Shown piece after piece: positions 10,401 through 19,069 of a stretch of 64,000 bases of DNA. Each line of letters begins with the position of its first letter. The first letter of the stretch is position 1. Under the pieces are notes generated by a model. It worked only from the letters and a program-made list of their open reading frames with translations. It was not told where the DNA came from and made no database searches. This DNA comes from Aphanomyces cochlioides (Eukaryota > Oomycota > Saprolegniomycetes > Saprolegniales > Verrucalvaceae). The stretch covers positions 1,240,001 through 1,304,000 of the forward strand of contig JAHQRK010000022.1 of NCBI GenBank assembly GCA_019828595.1, given 5' to 3'. Made by a program: the position numbers and the translations under genes.

Positions 10401-11541
10401 TCGACTATGGTTATCCTTATCTCCAACCCCACTTAAATTTCCCACAGTACAAGTCGATGGAAATTTTCCACTTTGGCACAATCAATTCTTACCCTTGGAG
10501 AAAACTGTCTTTGAACACTGCTATCCAAAGACTTATGATTATGCTGTATCACTGGCAAAATTAAATTTTACCCATGTTCGCCACCTACTCGATGAAAATG
10601 GCAATCTTATGGATCGGAAAATCCTGTTAGATTGGATTAAATCTCAATGCTCAAGACGCCATTTAGCCACTCCCGATCATAAATGGTGGTATGCTCTACA
10701 CGGGAGACTTAAAGCTATTCTACCATCTCCACCCGAGGACACAGAAATAAATTTTCGTCAGCCTACACCTTATCGGCAAACGGCTACCAAAATTACTTGG
10801 GCTGGAAATTTTAAAGATGGCTTTTTACCCTTTATTGATGCCACCTTGGATGATTTAACTCATGAATTTAAATCCAAATCAGCTCAGGAGGTTTTACCCA
10901 CAGCGCATTTATTGGTACCCTCGGATTTTTATGCCCACAAGGAAAATATTAAAGTGGTCGCATTCTACAGGCAGCCCAAATTTATTCTGCCAACGTATAG
11001 TGCTTTCATATATCGACTGCTTATACGAGCCTTACCTCTCCGATACAAATTCAAGTACTCGGACGATATCCCGAACACTTGTATTTTTTGTCATGAAGTG
11101 GAGACGTATAAACATTTCACCTTGGACTGTCCATATACTCGAGCATGTTGGAGTCCATTTAAATCCATGGCCAGATCCCTTAACTTTACTTGGCCAACTA
11201 CCATGGAAAAAATATTCTTCTCTCCTATAGCACTCCAAGACAAAGACCTCCAAGCTGGATTTAATTTGCTGTGGCCAATTTTTTTATCTTGTATTTGGTA
11301 TACAATTTGGAAAACTCGGTGCGACAGGATTTACCGTCCAGATTTACCTAACAAAACACCTATGACGATATCCAGCTTAGCAGGACACATTATAAAGCGG
11401 CATCTGTACCAAGTCAATCGAGCCTCCTTGGACGACTCCACGAAGGCTTCCTTGACATCGGTGCTTCATAGTTTGCACCAGAATGAGTGGTTCTCTGCCC
11501 AAATCTTACCACAATCTCAAAACGAGACCTTGGAACCTTAA
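7456..11541 (+). CDS. LINE ORF2: APE endonuclease / reverse transcriptase (1361 aa)
   Basis: This polyprotein should nick the target and copy element RNA by target-primed reverse transcription. Residues ~15-265 form an APE-like endonuclease with LNTNGL, QET (E50), NIYAP, GGDFN (170-174), RLDYIF (D230) and ADH (H257), so catalytic residues appear present. The RT domain (~510-800) has LDFEKAFD with D626, GVLQGDPLSP from 682, YADD (725-728) and a following LNLSKTE motif. No RNase H domain is recognisable. The C-terminal finger CX2CX7HX4C spans C1209, C1212, H1220 and C1225 (zf-RVT-like). ATG at 7456, 100 nt after the ORF1 stop and in another frame, implies reinitiation or internal entry. Length fits L1-type elements. 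Confidence 0.96.
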   Translation: MTVTTINALPQAIIDWDISLFSLNTNGLSNSFHHLLKNFLLKNSISLIQETRLPYPSDHGKINFYWKKHTNQQGTFFYEEPIYSISNTSHPTGGLATFIHPDCPLDNCTNLNHSWDKPLLRGRYLLISATLDNIPVFIHNIYAPYDYHDRVDFFNDLPRDFPPEAFHIVGGDFNVIFSPTLDSCRPSTHATHGSYELNLWLQDLHLVDIFRQQNPLKRAFTSPKFVNRLDYIFISSAMASLRHLKFCHLELIPHADHTPCKLLTKRPAVSMGPGPWKTPQWVLNNDKAKLIISRQLETFLTKTQLNSNVGLHFDTMITNMRNQLKYLHDELVENQQRPLKKLSMDLALLIRDYQNAPCASLMARIKTIQAAIHEYHDRKKVLREDTAMQTHLEKAERCTKFHLKPPRTIPLQKSPFKALKMSNGNIASDQQSISSTLHEFYSDLYGDHEAVDKERMAKYLKTLISRRLNIDDKRFIGAPLTANEFYFAIKHSKRNSTPGPNSLPYEILKMFPHEWSLALEMLYYYQINSHSNLAPSQLTSLIVLLYKKDDKLLPKNYRPISLVNIDVKILTMVLAERMQRIIQSIVHPDQTGFIRGRSIQTNLLRLEDLNHFMKFYSSESIVALLDFEKAFDRVNHSYLLATLKEFNFPPSFLNMVKVLYSNRRGRIIVNGHLSNPFKIQRGVLQGDPLSPLLFVLALEPMCLAIRKRKDLGIRIGHHTHTGSYYADDSQLYSKNTSTLQLQLDIVKKFCDISGFKLNLSKTELLTHANLPPDLAPLAITDDKPAKSLGLLISPNITATTRLNSLLEKLVSRTQLWSYRARTLPGKVTILRSICFPVLWYQLQFIPIDKEYAKLFDKVAKQFIHGDTIDPYSTQRYLHQFNSDIIFLPKAQGGLGFKSSTHWWSKLHRVMTFKCFKLLLAPPHNSYGQTKLPAWLSIGEYLLSRAFSPWGNFYDLLFMSPHSSMYKAISHQDKVPPLWSAFTRLWLSLSPTPLKFPTVQVDGNFPLWHNQFLPLEKTVFEHCYPKTYDYAVSLAKLNFTHVRHLLDENGNLMDRKILLDWIKSQCSRRHLATPDHKWWYALHGRLKAILPSPPEDTEINFRQPTPYRQTATKITWAGNFKDGFLPFIDATLDDLTHEFKSKSAQEVLPTAHLLVPSDFYAHKENIKVVAFYRQPKFILPTYSAFIYRLLIRALPLRYKFKYSDDIPNTCIFCHEVETYKHFTLDCPYTRACWSPFKSMARSLNFTWPTTMEKIFFSPIALQDKDLQAGFNLLWPIFLSCIWYTIWKTRCDRIYRPDLPNKTPMTISSLAGHIIKRHLYQVNRASLDDSTKASLTSVLHSLHQNEWFSAQILPQSQNETLEP

Positions 11542-13977
11542 AAGGCATGTTATATTGCAACCTTTGAAGAAATTCACCTAAGTCACCCAAACCAATGGGA
11601 AAACTCAAAGTGGATTTTCTCGCGACCCACTTGGCCTTTTCATGCGTTTGATGGCTCGTTAGCCCCAGCTAACAGAGCTCTATGAACACACCAAGTAACT
11701 TTATCTCATGCCGAGTCGTTCACAAAATCGACTTGACTTTATCCGTTCACCCAAAATGGCAAAACTATCGACAACCCTGGCATTGCCCTGACGATCATTT
11801 CAGACATTCTAATGGTCTTCAGGGTTGCTAGACATCCCAAGCAGACAAACGCAAGCGTTAGATTGCAAAAAAGTGCAGTGGTTCTCTCACAACAACACTT
11901 TGAAAATTGTTACGACGTCTCCCCCTGGGGGCGAAATCTCAAAATCGAGTGCACACTTTTTGTTCGGGAAAATTGCGCCACGGTGCCTAAAAGATTCTCC
12001 CATGTCTCCTCCTCAAGATGTGCCAGTTTGCGAGTGCTCAAACCTCTCCAAACTCGCGAAACAAAATTCGAAAGGAAATTCGACCCGGTGACACCCATTT
12101 TGAACCGGTTTCAACCCGTCACCAAAAGTGAAATTTCTCTCGACCTACTGCGTGGATTTCTACGTTTAGTGGCTTGTTATCTCAGTTGAATCGAGCTCTA
12201 TGCCGACACCAACTAGCACATATTGCAGATCTATGGTTCAAAACCACGAACCCATTTTGGACTGTCACCCAAACCGGTGAAACACCAGGACAACTCGAAC
12301 GCTTTCCCTACGGTCACCGAGTGACATCTAGGGGTCTAGTGGGTGGCTCCACCACTTATTACGACTAGCCAAAGCGTTAGAACGCCCTGAAACATCCTGG
12401 TTTGCTCGCAATCCTCAATCCAAAATGTCAACCGCCCCTATCCACCGGCTACAAAACCTTAAGTCGGCTACAGGTCGCAAATCATTTCCTATCGACCGGC
12501 TATGACTCTTTTCCATCCTATCATGGCTAGACGAGTGTTTTAAGCCATCAAGAGCGATGATTGAAGCCCTGGAACCTACTTGCCGTCGCCCCGACAACTT
12601 TTGGTGAAATGGCTAAAACTCATCGGAATGGCTCCTGAACGCAAATCAACTCCGATCGCCCAACTTAGAGTTGGAGAGGCTCGAGAATGTCCTCGCGATG
12701 GATTTGAGCTATCAAGCACCATGATAGCAGCACAGGAACCCAACTTCCGATTCCAAACCATTTTGAGCCGATAAGGCTCCAAAACGACCATCGTAGCTCA
12801 TTTCAGCTACACGACTCTATATGCACCGATTAATATGGTGCATCCACCGCTAGCCTCCATTGATGGAGGACACCAAGTATGGCTATCTATCTCGTAGCCG
12901 TTCGGAAGTTATGACTCCTTCAAATTTGGCCGCCGAGACGCCCGATTGGAAAAAACACTGGTTTTGGCTAGCGCTCTCCCGCTACACACTACCTATGGCG
13001 ATTCTAATGGTGCGCTATCCTTCGTACGTATCGTCGCTACGATTCTGCCAAGTGGCTCCATGCACCGCGGCGCCGTTCGAAATCCAGCTCCGACGATGCT
13101 CGCGCTCGAGACCTATCCGCGCATGGCGCATGTCAAAATGGCACCTCCCAAATATTTTACCCTTTTTTATTATTTTTGGGAGGTTTACCCCAAAAGCCCA
13201 ACCCACAAGGGATTTTCCCTCTATCTCGCCACCTTCAACTCCGACGAAGACGCTCCTGAAATCAACTTTGCTTGTCATGGAACGACCGACCTCGTTGATT
13301 TTTTTGGCTGGTCAAATCGTCCAAGAACATTTTATTTTGGATGGTCTTTTCTCTCAAACCCAGCTTTTCCCATGGATCCAGCGATTTAATTCGGCCTCCT
13401 GAGGTCGAATTAAATTGGCCACGACCTTTTTGGATTTTTTGGGCTCCTACCTCTTGCCAATTTATTTTCCTTGGGCCTGATTTTACTCTGTTTCGACCCT
13501 TTTGTCAATTTTTGGCCTTCCTCTCCTGTCGATTTATTTATCCATGGATCGACCCCAACTCAAGCTTTTATTTACTTGGCCTTTTCACTGCGTACCTCCA
13601 CTTGGAATTTTTATCAAGACTTTTGTATACAAATTTTCAAGTCCTCCACAGTCAACCCGAAATTGCCTCGTATCTCGCCACCACCAACTCGGATCAAGAT
13701 GGTCATGAAAAGAAAGTTGCTTGTATGGCTCTTCTCTATACTGTTGAATTTTTTCACAGCCTGAATCGCCATGCAACATTTTCTTTCTGCCATGGTTCCT
13801 CCAAATTACCCCACACCCAAGTCTATTTCGGTTAAGCAACACTGGACGATTTTCCACAAGAACCTTCCAAGGTCACATTTCGCAACACATATTTATTATG
13901 CGACCTATGAAGCCAAAATCGAAAGTCTAGTTTGCGGCCCTTTTGGGCCATATTAATTCTTTAATATACTCAGTTAA
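11542..13977 (+). other. LINE copy 2 3' UTR, hairpin-rich
   Basis: This 2.4-kb region has no recognised gene. It contains many short inverted repeats, for example 12708-12728 (GCTATCA arms), 12793-12810, 12821-12843 (ATGCACC arms), 12854-12869 (CCTCCAT arms), 13143-13184 (ACCTCCCAAA arms) and 13385-13414 (13-bp stem with one G-U). Two similar segments near 13220-13380 and 13665-13820 suggest an old internal duplication. Several open frames of 60-180 codons exist but overlap, change register between copies and resemble no family I know. Confidence 0.75.
13936..13967 (+). promoter_or_regulatory. LINE 3'-terminal double hairpin (probable RT recognition site)
   Basis: Two adjacent perfect hairpins lie 10 nt before the LINE 3' end: GGCCC-TTTT-GGGCC (13936-13949) and ATATTAA-TTCT-TTAATAT (13950-13967). 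The tail CTCAGTTAA then meets the tRNA target. The same pair occurs at 3510-3541 and 41595-41626. In several stringent-type LINEs the RT recognises a 3' stem-loop; that role here is inferred. The second hairpin includes the TAATAT shared with the SINE tail. Confidence 0.55.
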
Positions 13978-14021
13978 CCTTGACGTGGAGAAGGTCCCCG
14001 GTTCAAGTCCGGGTAAGACCA
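13978..14021 (+). pseudogene. tRNA-Val(GAC) 3' half downstream of LINE copy 2
   Basis: These are tRNA positions 30-73, partner of the 5' half at 4703-4748. The B box and downstream T5 run are kept, but the A box is now 9.2 kb away, so normal tRNA expression is not expected. Confidence 0.93.
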
Positions 14022-15128
14022 TCCTTTTTCGACCCAAATCAACTTTTTTTGCTTCCCGAATGATATCTCGGCCAATATTTTCTTCCCAACACACGCTATC
14101 TCTTATGGCACCTCACATGCTCTTCTTTCAACCGCATCACAACCCGTCATCCCCGCACGCCGACGAAATGCGTGTAAAATGACAAAAGTACTAGACTTTG
14201 CGTCTCCATTTCTCATCCATGAGGCAAGTGTACCAATCATAAAACACGCATAAATAGAACAGTTCAAACTGGACTTTCACCGAGACCCTGACACGACAAA
14301 TATTCCATCTCAGTTTCACTTCAGAAAGGACGATTTTAAATCCTCATTGACTTGGAGGGGACGCTACTTGAGAAACCCTTCCAGTCATTCCTTACTCTCT
14401 TCAAAGCAACAAACTTTTCCAAAATGGACCCAACTTAAACTTAACCACACTAAACAAATCTCAACAACAGGTAGCTCCAAAGAAACAGCGATTCGTTCAA
14501 ATGAATACACAATCGTATCAACCGAGCGCTGGATAGACACATCCACTCGACCTCAGAGTATGTCTCTCAAAACAATGACAGACAAGATGGAAGAGAGCAT
14601 CCAATTGGACCGTTGGAACTTATTATAGATTCCAAGATACATATATGTAGATGATTACAGGAGGTCCATCGTTCCCTGTGAGTTTGTGTGTTTAGACTCG
14701 TTTTTTGTGGGAGGGGGCGATGATCCGCTTTTGGTTTGAAATGAAAGTATTTGAATAGGTCTACGAGAGGAGACAAACTTTTTCTCCCAAGCCCTTCGAG
14801 TATTGCATGTTGGCGAGGACTGACCACTCAGTTTGTCTAGGCTTTGGTTGCGAAAATAGAGTGCGCTGAAGGATTTTTGTGTCCAGAGTCGTCGTGAATG
14901 GTATGGAAACAGATCACAGACGTGGAGAGAGGAGATGATGTTTGTGACTTGTGAGGTCGAGTCTATCGTGGGCCGTGTGGTGACAGGATGTTAGTATAGG
15001 CGATGTTGTTGTGTGTGCTGACGTGATGGGTTTGGCGTTGAATGTGTGACAAGGATAGTGTTCCAATGGTTGTGAGAGGGTGTGTGATTGATGTGAATGA
15101 TGAGCAAGGTAGGCATAGTAGACATGGA

Positions 15129-15201
15129 GGTCTTATAGTGTAGCGGTTATCACGTCTCCTTGACGTGGAGAAGGTCCCCGGTTCAAGTCCGGGTAAGACC
15201 A
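15129..15201 (+). tRNA. tRNA-Val(GAC), intact
   Basis: The 73-nt gene folds into a perfect cloverleaf. The acceptor pairs GGTCTTA with TAAGACC and the discriminator is A73. The D stem is GTG/CAC, the anticodon stem is TCTCC/GGAGA around loop TTGACGT, and the T stem is CCCGG/CCGGG. Invariant T8, A14, G18G19, T33, T54T55C56 and A58 are present. Anticodon positions 34-36 read GAC, which decodes Val GUC/GUU. The D and T arms also resemble eukaryotic tRNA-Val. A box is TAGTGTAGCGG and B box GGTTCAAGTCC; no CCA is encoded, and a T5 terminator follows 3 nt downstream. G34 is unusual, since eukaryotic tRNA-Val normally carries AAC. Confidence 0.95.
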
Positions 15202-16308
15202 TCCTTTTTCGACCCAAATCAACTTTTTTTGCTTCCCGAATGATATCTCGGCCAATATTTTCTTCCCAACACACGCTATCTCTTATGGCACCTCACATGC
15301 TCTTCTTTCAACCGCATCACAACCCGTCATCCCCGCACGCCGACGAAATGCGTGTAAAATGACAAAAGTACTAGACTTTGCGTCTCCATTTCTCATCCAT
15401 GAGGCAAGTGTACCAATCATAAAACACGCATAAATAGAACAGTTCAAACTGGACTTTCACCGAGACCCTGACACGACAAATATTCCATCTCAGTTTCACT
15501 TCAGAAAGGACGATTTTAAATCCTCATTGACTTGGAGGGGACGCTACTTGAGAAACCCTTCCAGTCATTCCTTACTCTCTTCAAAGCAACAAACTTTTCC
15601 AAAATGGACCCAACTTAAACTTAACCACACTAAACAAATCTCAACAACAGGTAGCTCCAAAGAAACAGCGATTCGTTCAAATGAATACACAATCGTATCA
15701 ACCGAGCGCTGGATAGACACATCCACTCGACCTCAGAGTATGTCTCTCAAAACAATGACAGACAAGATGGAAGAGAGCATCCAATTGGACCGTTGGAACT
15801 TATTATAGATTCCAAGATACATATATGTAGATGATTACAGGAGGTCCATCGTTCCCTGTGAGTTTGTGTGTTTAGACTCGTTTTTTGTGGGAGGGGGCGA
15901 TGATCCGCTTTTGGTTTGAAATGAAAGTATTTGAATAGGTCTACGAGAGGAGACAAACTTTTTCTCCCAAGCCCTTCGAGTATTGCATGTTGGCGAGGAC
16001 TGACCACTCAGTTTGTCTAGGCTTTGGTTGCGAAAATAGAGTGCGCTGAAGGATTTTTGTGTCCAGAGTCGTCGTGAATGGTATGGAAACAGATCACAGA
16101 CGTGGAGAGAGGAGATGATGTTTGTGACTTGTGAGGTCGAGTCTATCGTGGGCCGTGTGGTGACAGGATGTTAGTATAGGCGATGTTGTTGTGTGTGCTG
16201 ACGTGATGGGTTTGGCGTTGAATGTGTGACAAGGATAGTGTTCCAATGGTTGTGAGAGGGTGTGTGATTGATGTGAATGATGAGCAAGGTAGGCATAGTA
16301 GACATGGA
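15202..16308 (+). other. Representative array spacer, no gene found
   Basis: This 1107-nt spacer stands for all others. The first half is C/A-rich and the last third strongly G/T-rich on this strand. For example, the 60-nt line 14041-14100 of the preceding equivalent spacer has 6 G and 18 C, while 15001-15060 has 24 G and 5 C. A perfect 12-bp palindrome TACATATATGTA lies at 15818-15829, near the switch. T-runs just after the tRNA provide a main and a back-up Pol III terminator. Short open frames on both strands are broken in some units and look non-coding. Confidence 0.7.
15205..15209 (+). terminator. Pol III T5 terminator of tRNA-Val unit
   Basis: TTTTT begins 4 nt after the tRNA 3' end, with a T7 run ~20 nt further on (near 15226) as a possible back-up. 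The same arrangement follows every intact tRNA and every 3' half in the array. Confidence 0.8.
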
Positions 16309-16381
16309 GGTCTTATAGTGTAGCGGTTATCACGTCTCCTTGACGTGGAGAAGGTCCCCGGTTCAAGTCCGGGTAAGACCA
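16309..16381 (+). tRNA. tRNA-Val(GAC), intact
   Basis: Identical in sequence to the gene at 15129, 1180 bp upstream. Same A and B boxes and T5 terminator. Confidence 0.95.
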
Positions 16382-17488
16382 TCCTTTTTCGACCCAAATC
16401 AACTTTTTTTGCTTCCCGAATGATATCTCGGCCAATATTTTCTTCCCAACACACGCTATCTCTTATGGCACCTCACATGCTCTTCTTTCAACCGCATCAC
16501 AACCCGTCATCCCCGCACGCCGACGAAATGCGTGTAAAATGACAAAAGTACTAGACTTTGCGTCTCCATTTCTCATCCATGAGGCAAGTGTACCAATCAT
16601 AAAACACGCATAAATAGAACAGTTCAAACTGGACTTTCACCGAGACCCTGACACGACAAATATTCCATCTCAGTTTCACTTCAGAAAGGACGATTTTAAA
16701 TCCTCATTGACTTGGAGGGGACGCTACTTGAGAAACCCTTCCAGTCATTCCTTACTCTCTTCAAAGCAACAAACTTTTCCAAAATGGACCCAACTTAAAC
16801 TTAACCACACTAAACAAATCTCAACAACAGGTAGCTCCAAAGAAACAGCGATTCGTTCAAATGAATACACAATCGTATCAACCGAGCGCTGGATAGACAC
16901 ATCCACTCGACCTCAGAGTATGTCTCTCAAAACAATGACAGACAAGATGGAAGAGAGCATCCAATTGGACCGTTGGAACTTATTATAGATTCCAAGATAC
17001 ATATATGTAGATGATTACAGGAGGTCCATCGTTCCCTGTGAGTTTGTGTGTTTAGACTCGTTTTTTGTGGGAGGGGGCGATGATCCGCTTTTGGTTTGAA
17101 ATGAAAGTATTTGAATAGGTCTACGAGAGGAGACAAACTTTTTCTCCCAAGCCCTTCGAGTATTGCATGTTGGCGAGGACTGACCACTCAGTTTGTCTAG
17201 GCTTTGGTTGCGAAAATAGAGTGCGCTGAAGGATTTTTGTGTCCAGAGTCGTCGTGAATGGTATGGAAACAGATCACAGACGTGGAGAGAGGAGATGATG
17301 TTTGTGACTTGTGAGGTCGAGTCTATCGTGGGCCGTGTGGTGACAGGATGTTAGTATAGGCGATGTTGTTGTGTGTGCTGACGTGATGGGTTTGGCGTTG
17401 AATGTGTGACAAGGATAGTGTTCCAATGGTTGTGAGAGGGTGTGTGATTGATGTGAATGATGAGCAAGGTAGGCATAGTAGACATGGA

Positions 17489-17561
17489 GGTCTTATAGTG
17501 TAGCGGTTATCACGTCTCCTTGACGTGGAGAAGGTCCCCGGTTCAAGTCCGGGTAAGACCA
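17489..17561 (+). tRNA. tRNA-Val(GAC), intact
   Basis: Identical copy; third uninterrupted unit in a row with exactly 1180-bp spacing. Confidence 0.95.
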
Positions 17562-18714
17562 TCCTTTTTCGACCCAAATCAACTTTTTTTGCTTCCCGAA
17601 TGATATCTCGGCCAATATTTTCTTCCCAACACACGCTATCTCTTATGGCACCTCACATGCTCTTCTTTCAACCGCATCACAACCCGTCATCCCCGCACGC
17701 CGACGAAATGCGTGTAAAATGACAAAAGTACTAGACTTTGCGTCTCCATTTCTCATCCATGAGGCAAGTGTACCAATCATAAAACACGCATAAATAGAAC
17801 AGTTCAAACTGGACTTTCACCGAGACCCTGACACGACAAATATTCCATCTCAGTTTCACTTCAGAAAGGACGATTTTAAATCCTCATTGACTTGGAGGGG
17901 ACGCTACTTGAGAAACCCTTCCAGTCATTCCTTACTCTCTTCAAAGCAACAAACTTTTCCAAAATGGACCCAACTTAAACTTAACCACACTAAACAAATC
18001 TCAACAACAGGTAGCTCCAAAGAAACAGCGATTCGTTCAAATGAATACACAATCGTATCAACCGAGCGCTGGATAGACACATCCACTCGACCTCAGAGTA
18101 TGTCTCTCAAAACAATGACAGACAAGATGGAAGAGAGCATCCAATTGGACCGTTGGAACTTATTATAGATTCCAAGATACATATATGTAGATGATTACAG
18201 GAGGTCCATCGTTCCCTGTGAGTTTGTGTGTTTAGACTCGTTTTTTGTGGGAGGGGGCGATGATCCGCTTTTGGTTTGAAATGAAAGTATTTGAATAGGT
18301 CTACGAGAGGAGACAAACTTTTTCTCCCAAGCCCTTCGAGTATTGCATGTTGGCGAGGACTGACCACTCAGTTTGTCTAGGCTTTGGTTGCGAAAATAGA
18401 GTGCGCTGAAGGATTTTTGTGTCCAGAGTCGTCGTGAATGGTATGGAAACAGATCACAGACGTGGAGAGAGGAGATGATGTTTGTGACTTGTGAGGTCGA
18501 GTCTATCGTGGGCCGTGTGGTGACAGGATGTTAGTATAGGCGATGTTGTTGTGTGTGCTGACGTGATGGGTTTGGCGTTGAATGTGTGACAAGGATAGTG
18601 TTCCAATGGTTGTGAGAGGGTGTGTGATTGATGTGAATGATGAGCAAGGTAGGCATAGTAGACATGGAGGTCTTATAGTGTAGCGGTTATCACGTCTCCT
18701 TGACGTGGAGAAGG

Positions 18715-19069
18715 GGGGGGAAATTGGCTCAGTGGTAGAGCACACGCTTCGTAAGCGAGAGGTCACCGGTTCGATCCCGGGCTAGGACGAGGGATTTGCA
18801 ACCCCTCCACCCCCCCTGTCCGAAAGCACGGTATTTAATGGGATGTATGTGATCGGGAAACTTAAGTGCGCCTCGAACTTACAAGAGAAGGATTGTCCGG
18901 AAGCGGTTACCGGAATGAAAGTGTCAGTTTAATGTGGCCGTTCTGTAAAAACGTGTCGAATCGCTGTACTACCGAAAAGGTAGAACTATCAAGACAAAGC
19001 CGTTAGACCTGGTCCAGCTGAGTTAAAGTAGTTCATATCCACTATAACCTAGGTAATATACTCAATAAA
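18715..19069 (+). mobile_element. SINE copy 1 (type copy, full length)
   Basis: This ~355-bp non-autonomous element is inserted sense in the tRNA-Val anticodon arm. After a G-run comes a head resembling tRNA-Thr: D arm GCTC-AGTGGTA-GAGC, anticodon loop TTCGTAA (CGT) and T arm. The 5' acceptor strand does not pair with the 3' side, so it is not a working tRNA. A ~280-bp body of unknown origin includes a CTACC-GAAAA-GGTAG hairpin. The tail TAATATACTCAATAAA resembles the LINE 3' end and abuts the same target base. It has no ORF, poly(A) or TTTT run. Mobilisation by the LINE is inferred. The 5' junction class is eight G directly after GGAGAA. Confidence 0.9.
18725..18778 (+). promoter_or_regulatory. 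SINE internal Pol III promoter (A and B boxes)
   Basis: The A box TGGCTCAGTGG (18725-18735) and B box GGTTCGATCCC (18768-18778) fit type 2 Pol III promoter consensus with normal tRNA-like spacing. They are preserved in all full-length SINE copies and missing from the truncated copy at 58852. Confidence 0.75.

Larger units (their letters stand above)
4749..13977 (+). mobile_element. Site-specific LINE copy 2, complete, both ORFs open
   Basis: A ~9.23-kb non-LTR retrotransposon is inserted in a tRNA-Val(GAC) gene in the sense direction. It has a short 5' UTR (~81 nt), ORF1 (841 aa), a 100-nt gap, ORF2 (1361 aa) and a 2.4-kb 3' UTR that ends in two hairpins without poly(A). It is flanked by a 17-bp duplication of the tRNA anticodon arm. 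APE-type endonuclease elements usually have relaxed specificity, but here all three copies share the same target nucleotide. With both ORFs open and near-identity to the other copies, it is a candidate for an active master copy. The 5' boundary is uncertain by 1-2 bases. Confidence 0.95.

Noticed and set aside
12860..13835. Open frames of 147-180 codons in the LINE 3' UTR as a possible third ORF
   Set aside because: They overlap in several frames, carry no recognisable domain, and change register between copies through small indels. The repeat-like peptide similarity is recorded as a separate finding.
14963..15274. Recurring minus-strand ORF of ~103-105 codons across each intact tRNA (contains PGLEPGT)
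   Set aside because: It is the antisense reading of the tRNA gene and flanks. This peptide pattern is a familiar spurious translation of tRNA genes, and it disappears or changes when a SINE splits the tRNA.
15165..15362. Recurring plus-strand 65-codon ORF starting in the tRNA 3' half
   Set aside because: It starts with GTG inside the tRNA and runs through the Pol III terminator; conservation reflects array homogeneity only.
15527..16007. 93-codon plus-strand and 86-codon minus-strand ORFs in each spacer
   Set aside because: The first lacks an ATG start. They are shortened by a stop near 50868 and 52427, lost after the 2-base deletion near 52515, and cut by the deletion near 63518. No family resemblance.
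18719..18789. tRNA-Thr-like head of the SINE as a functional tRNA gene
   Set aside because: The acceptor strands do not pair and the anticodon stem has an A-A mismatch; it is present only as the start of the repeated element.
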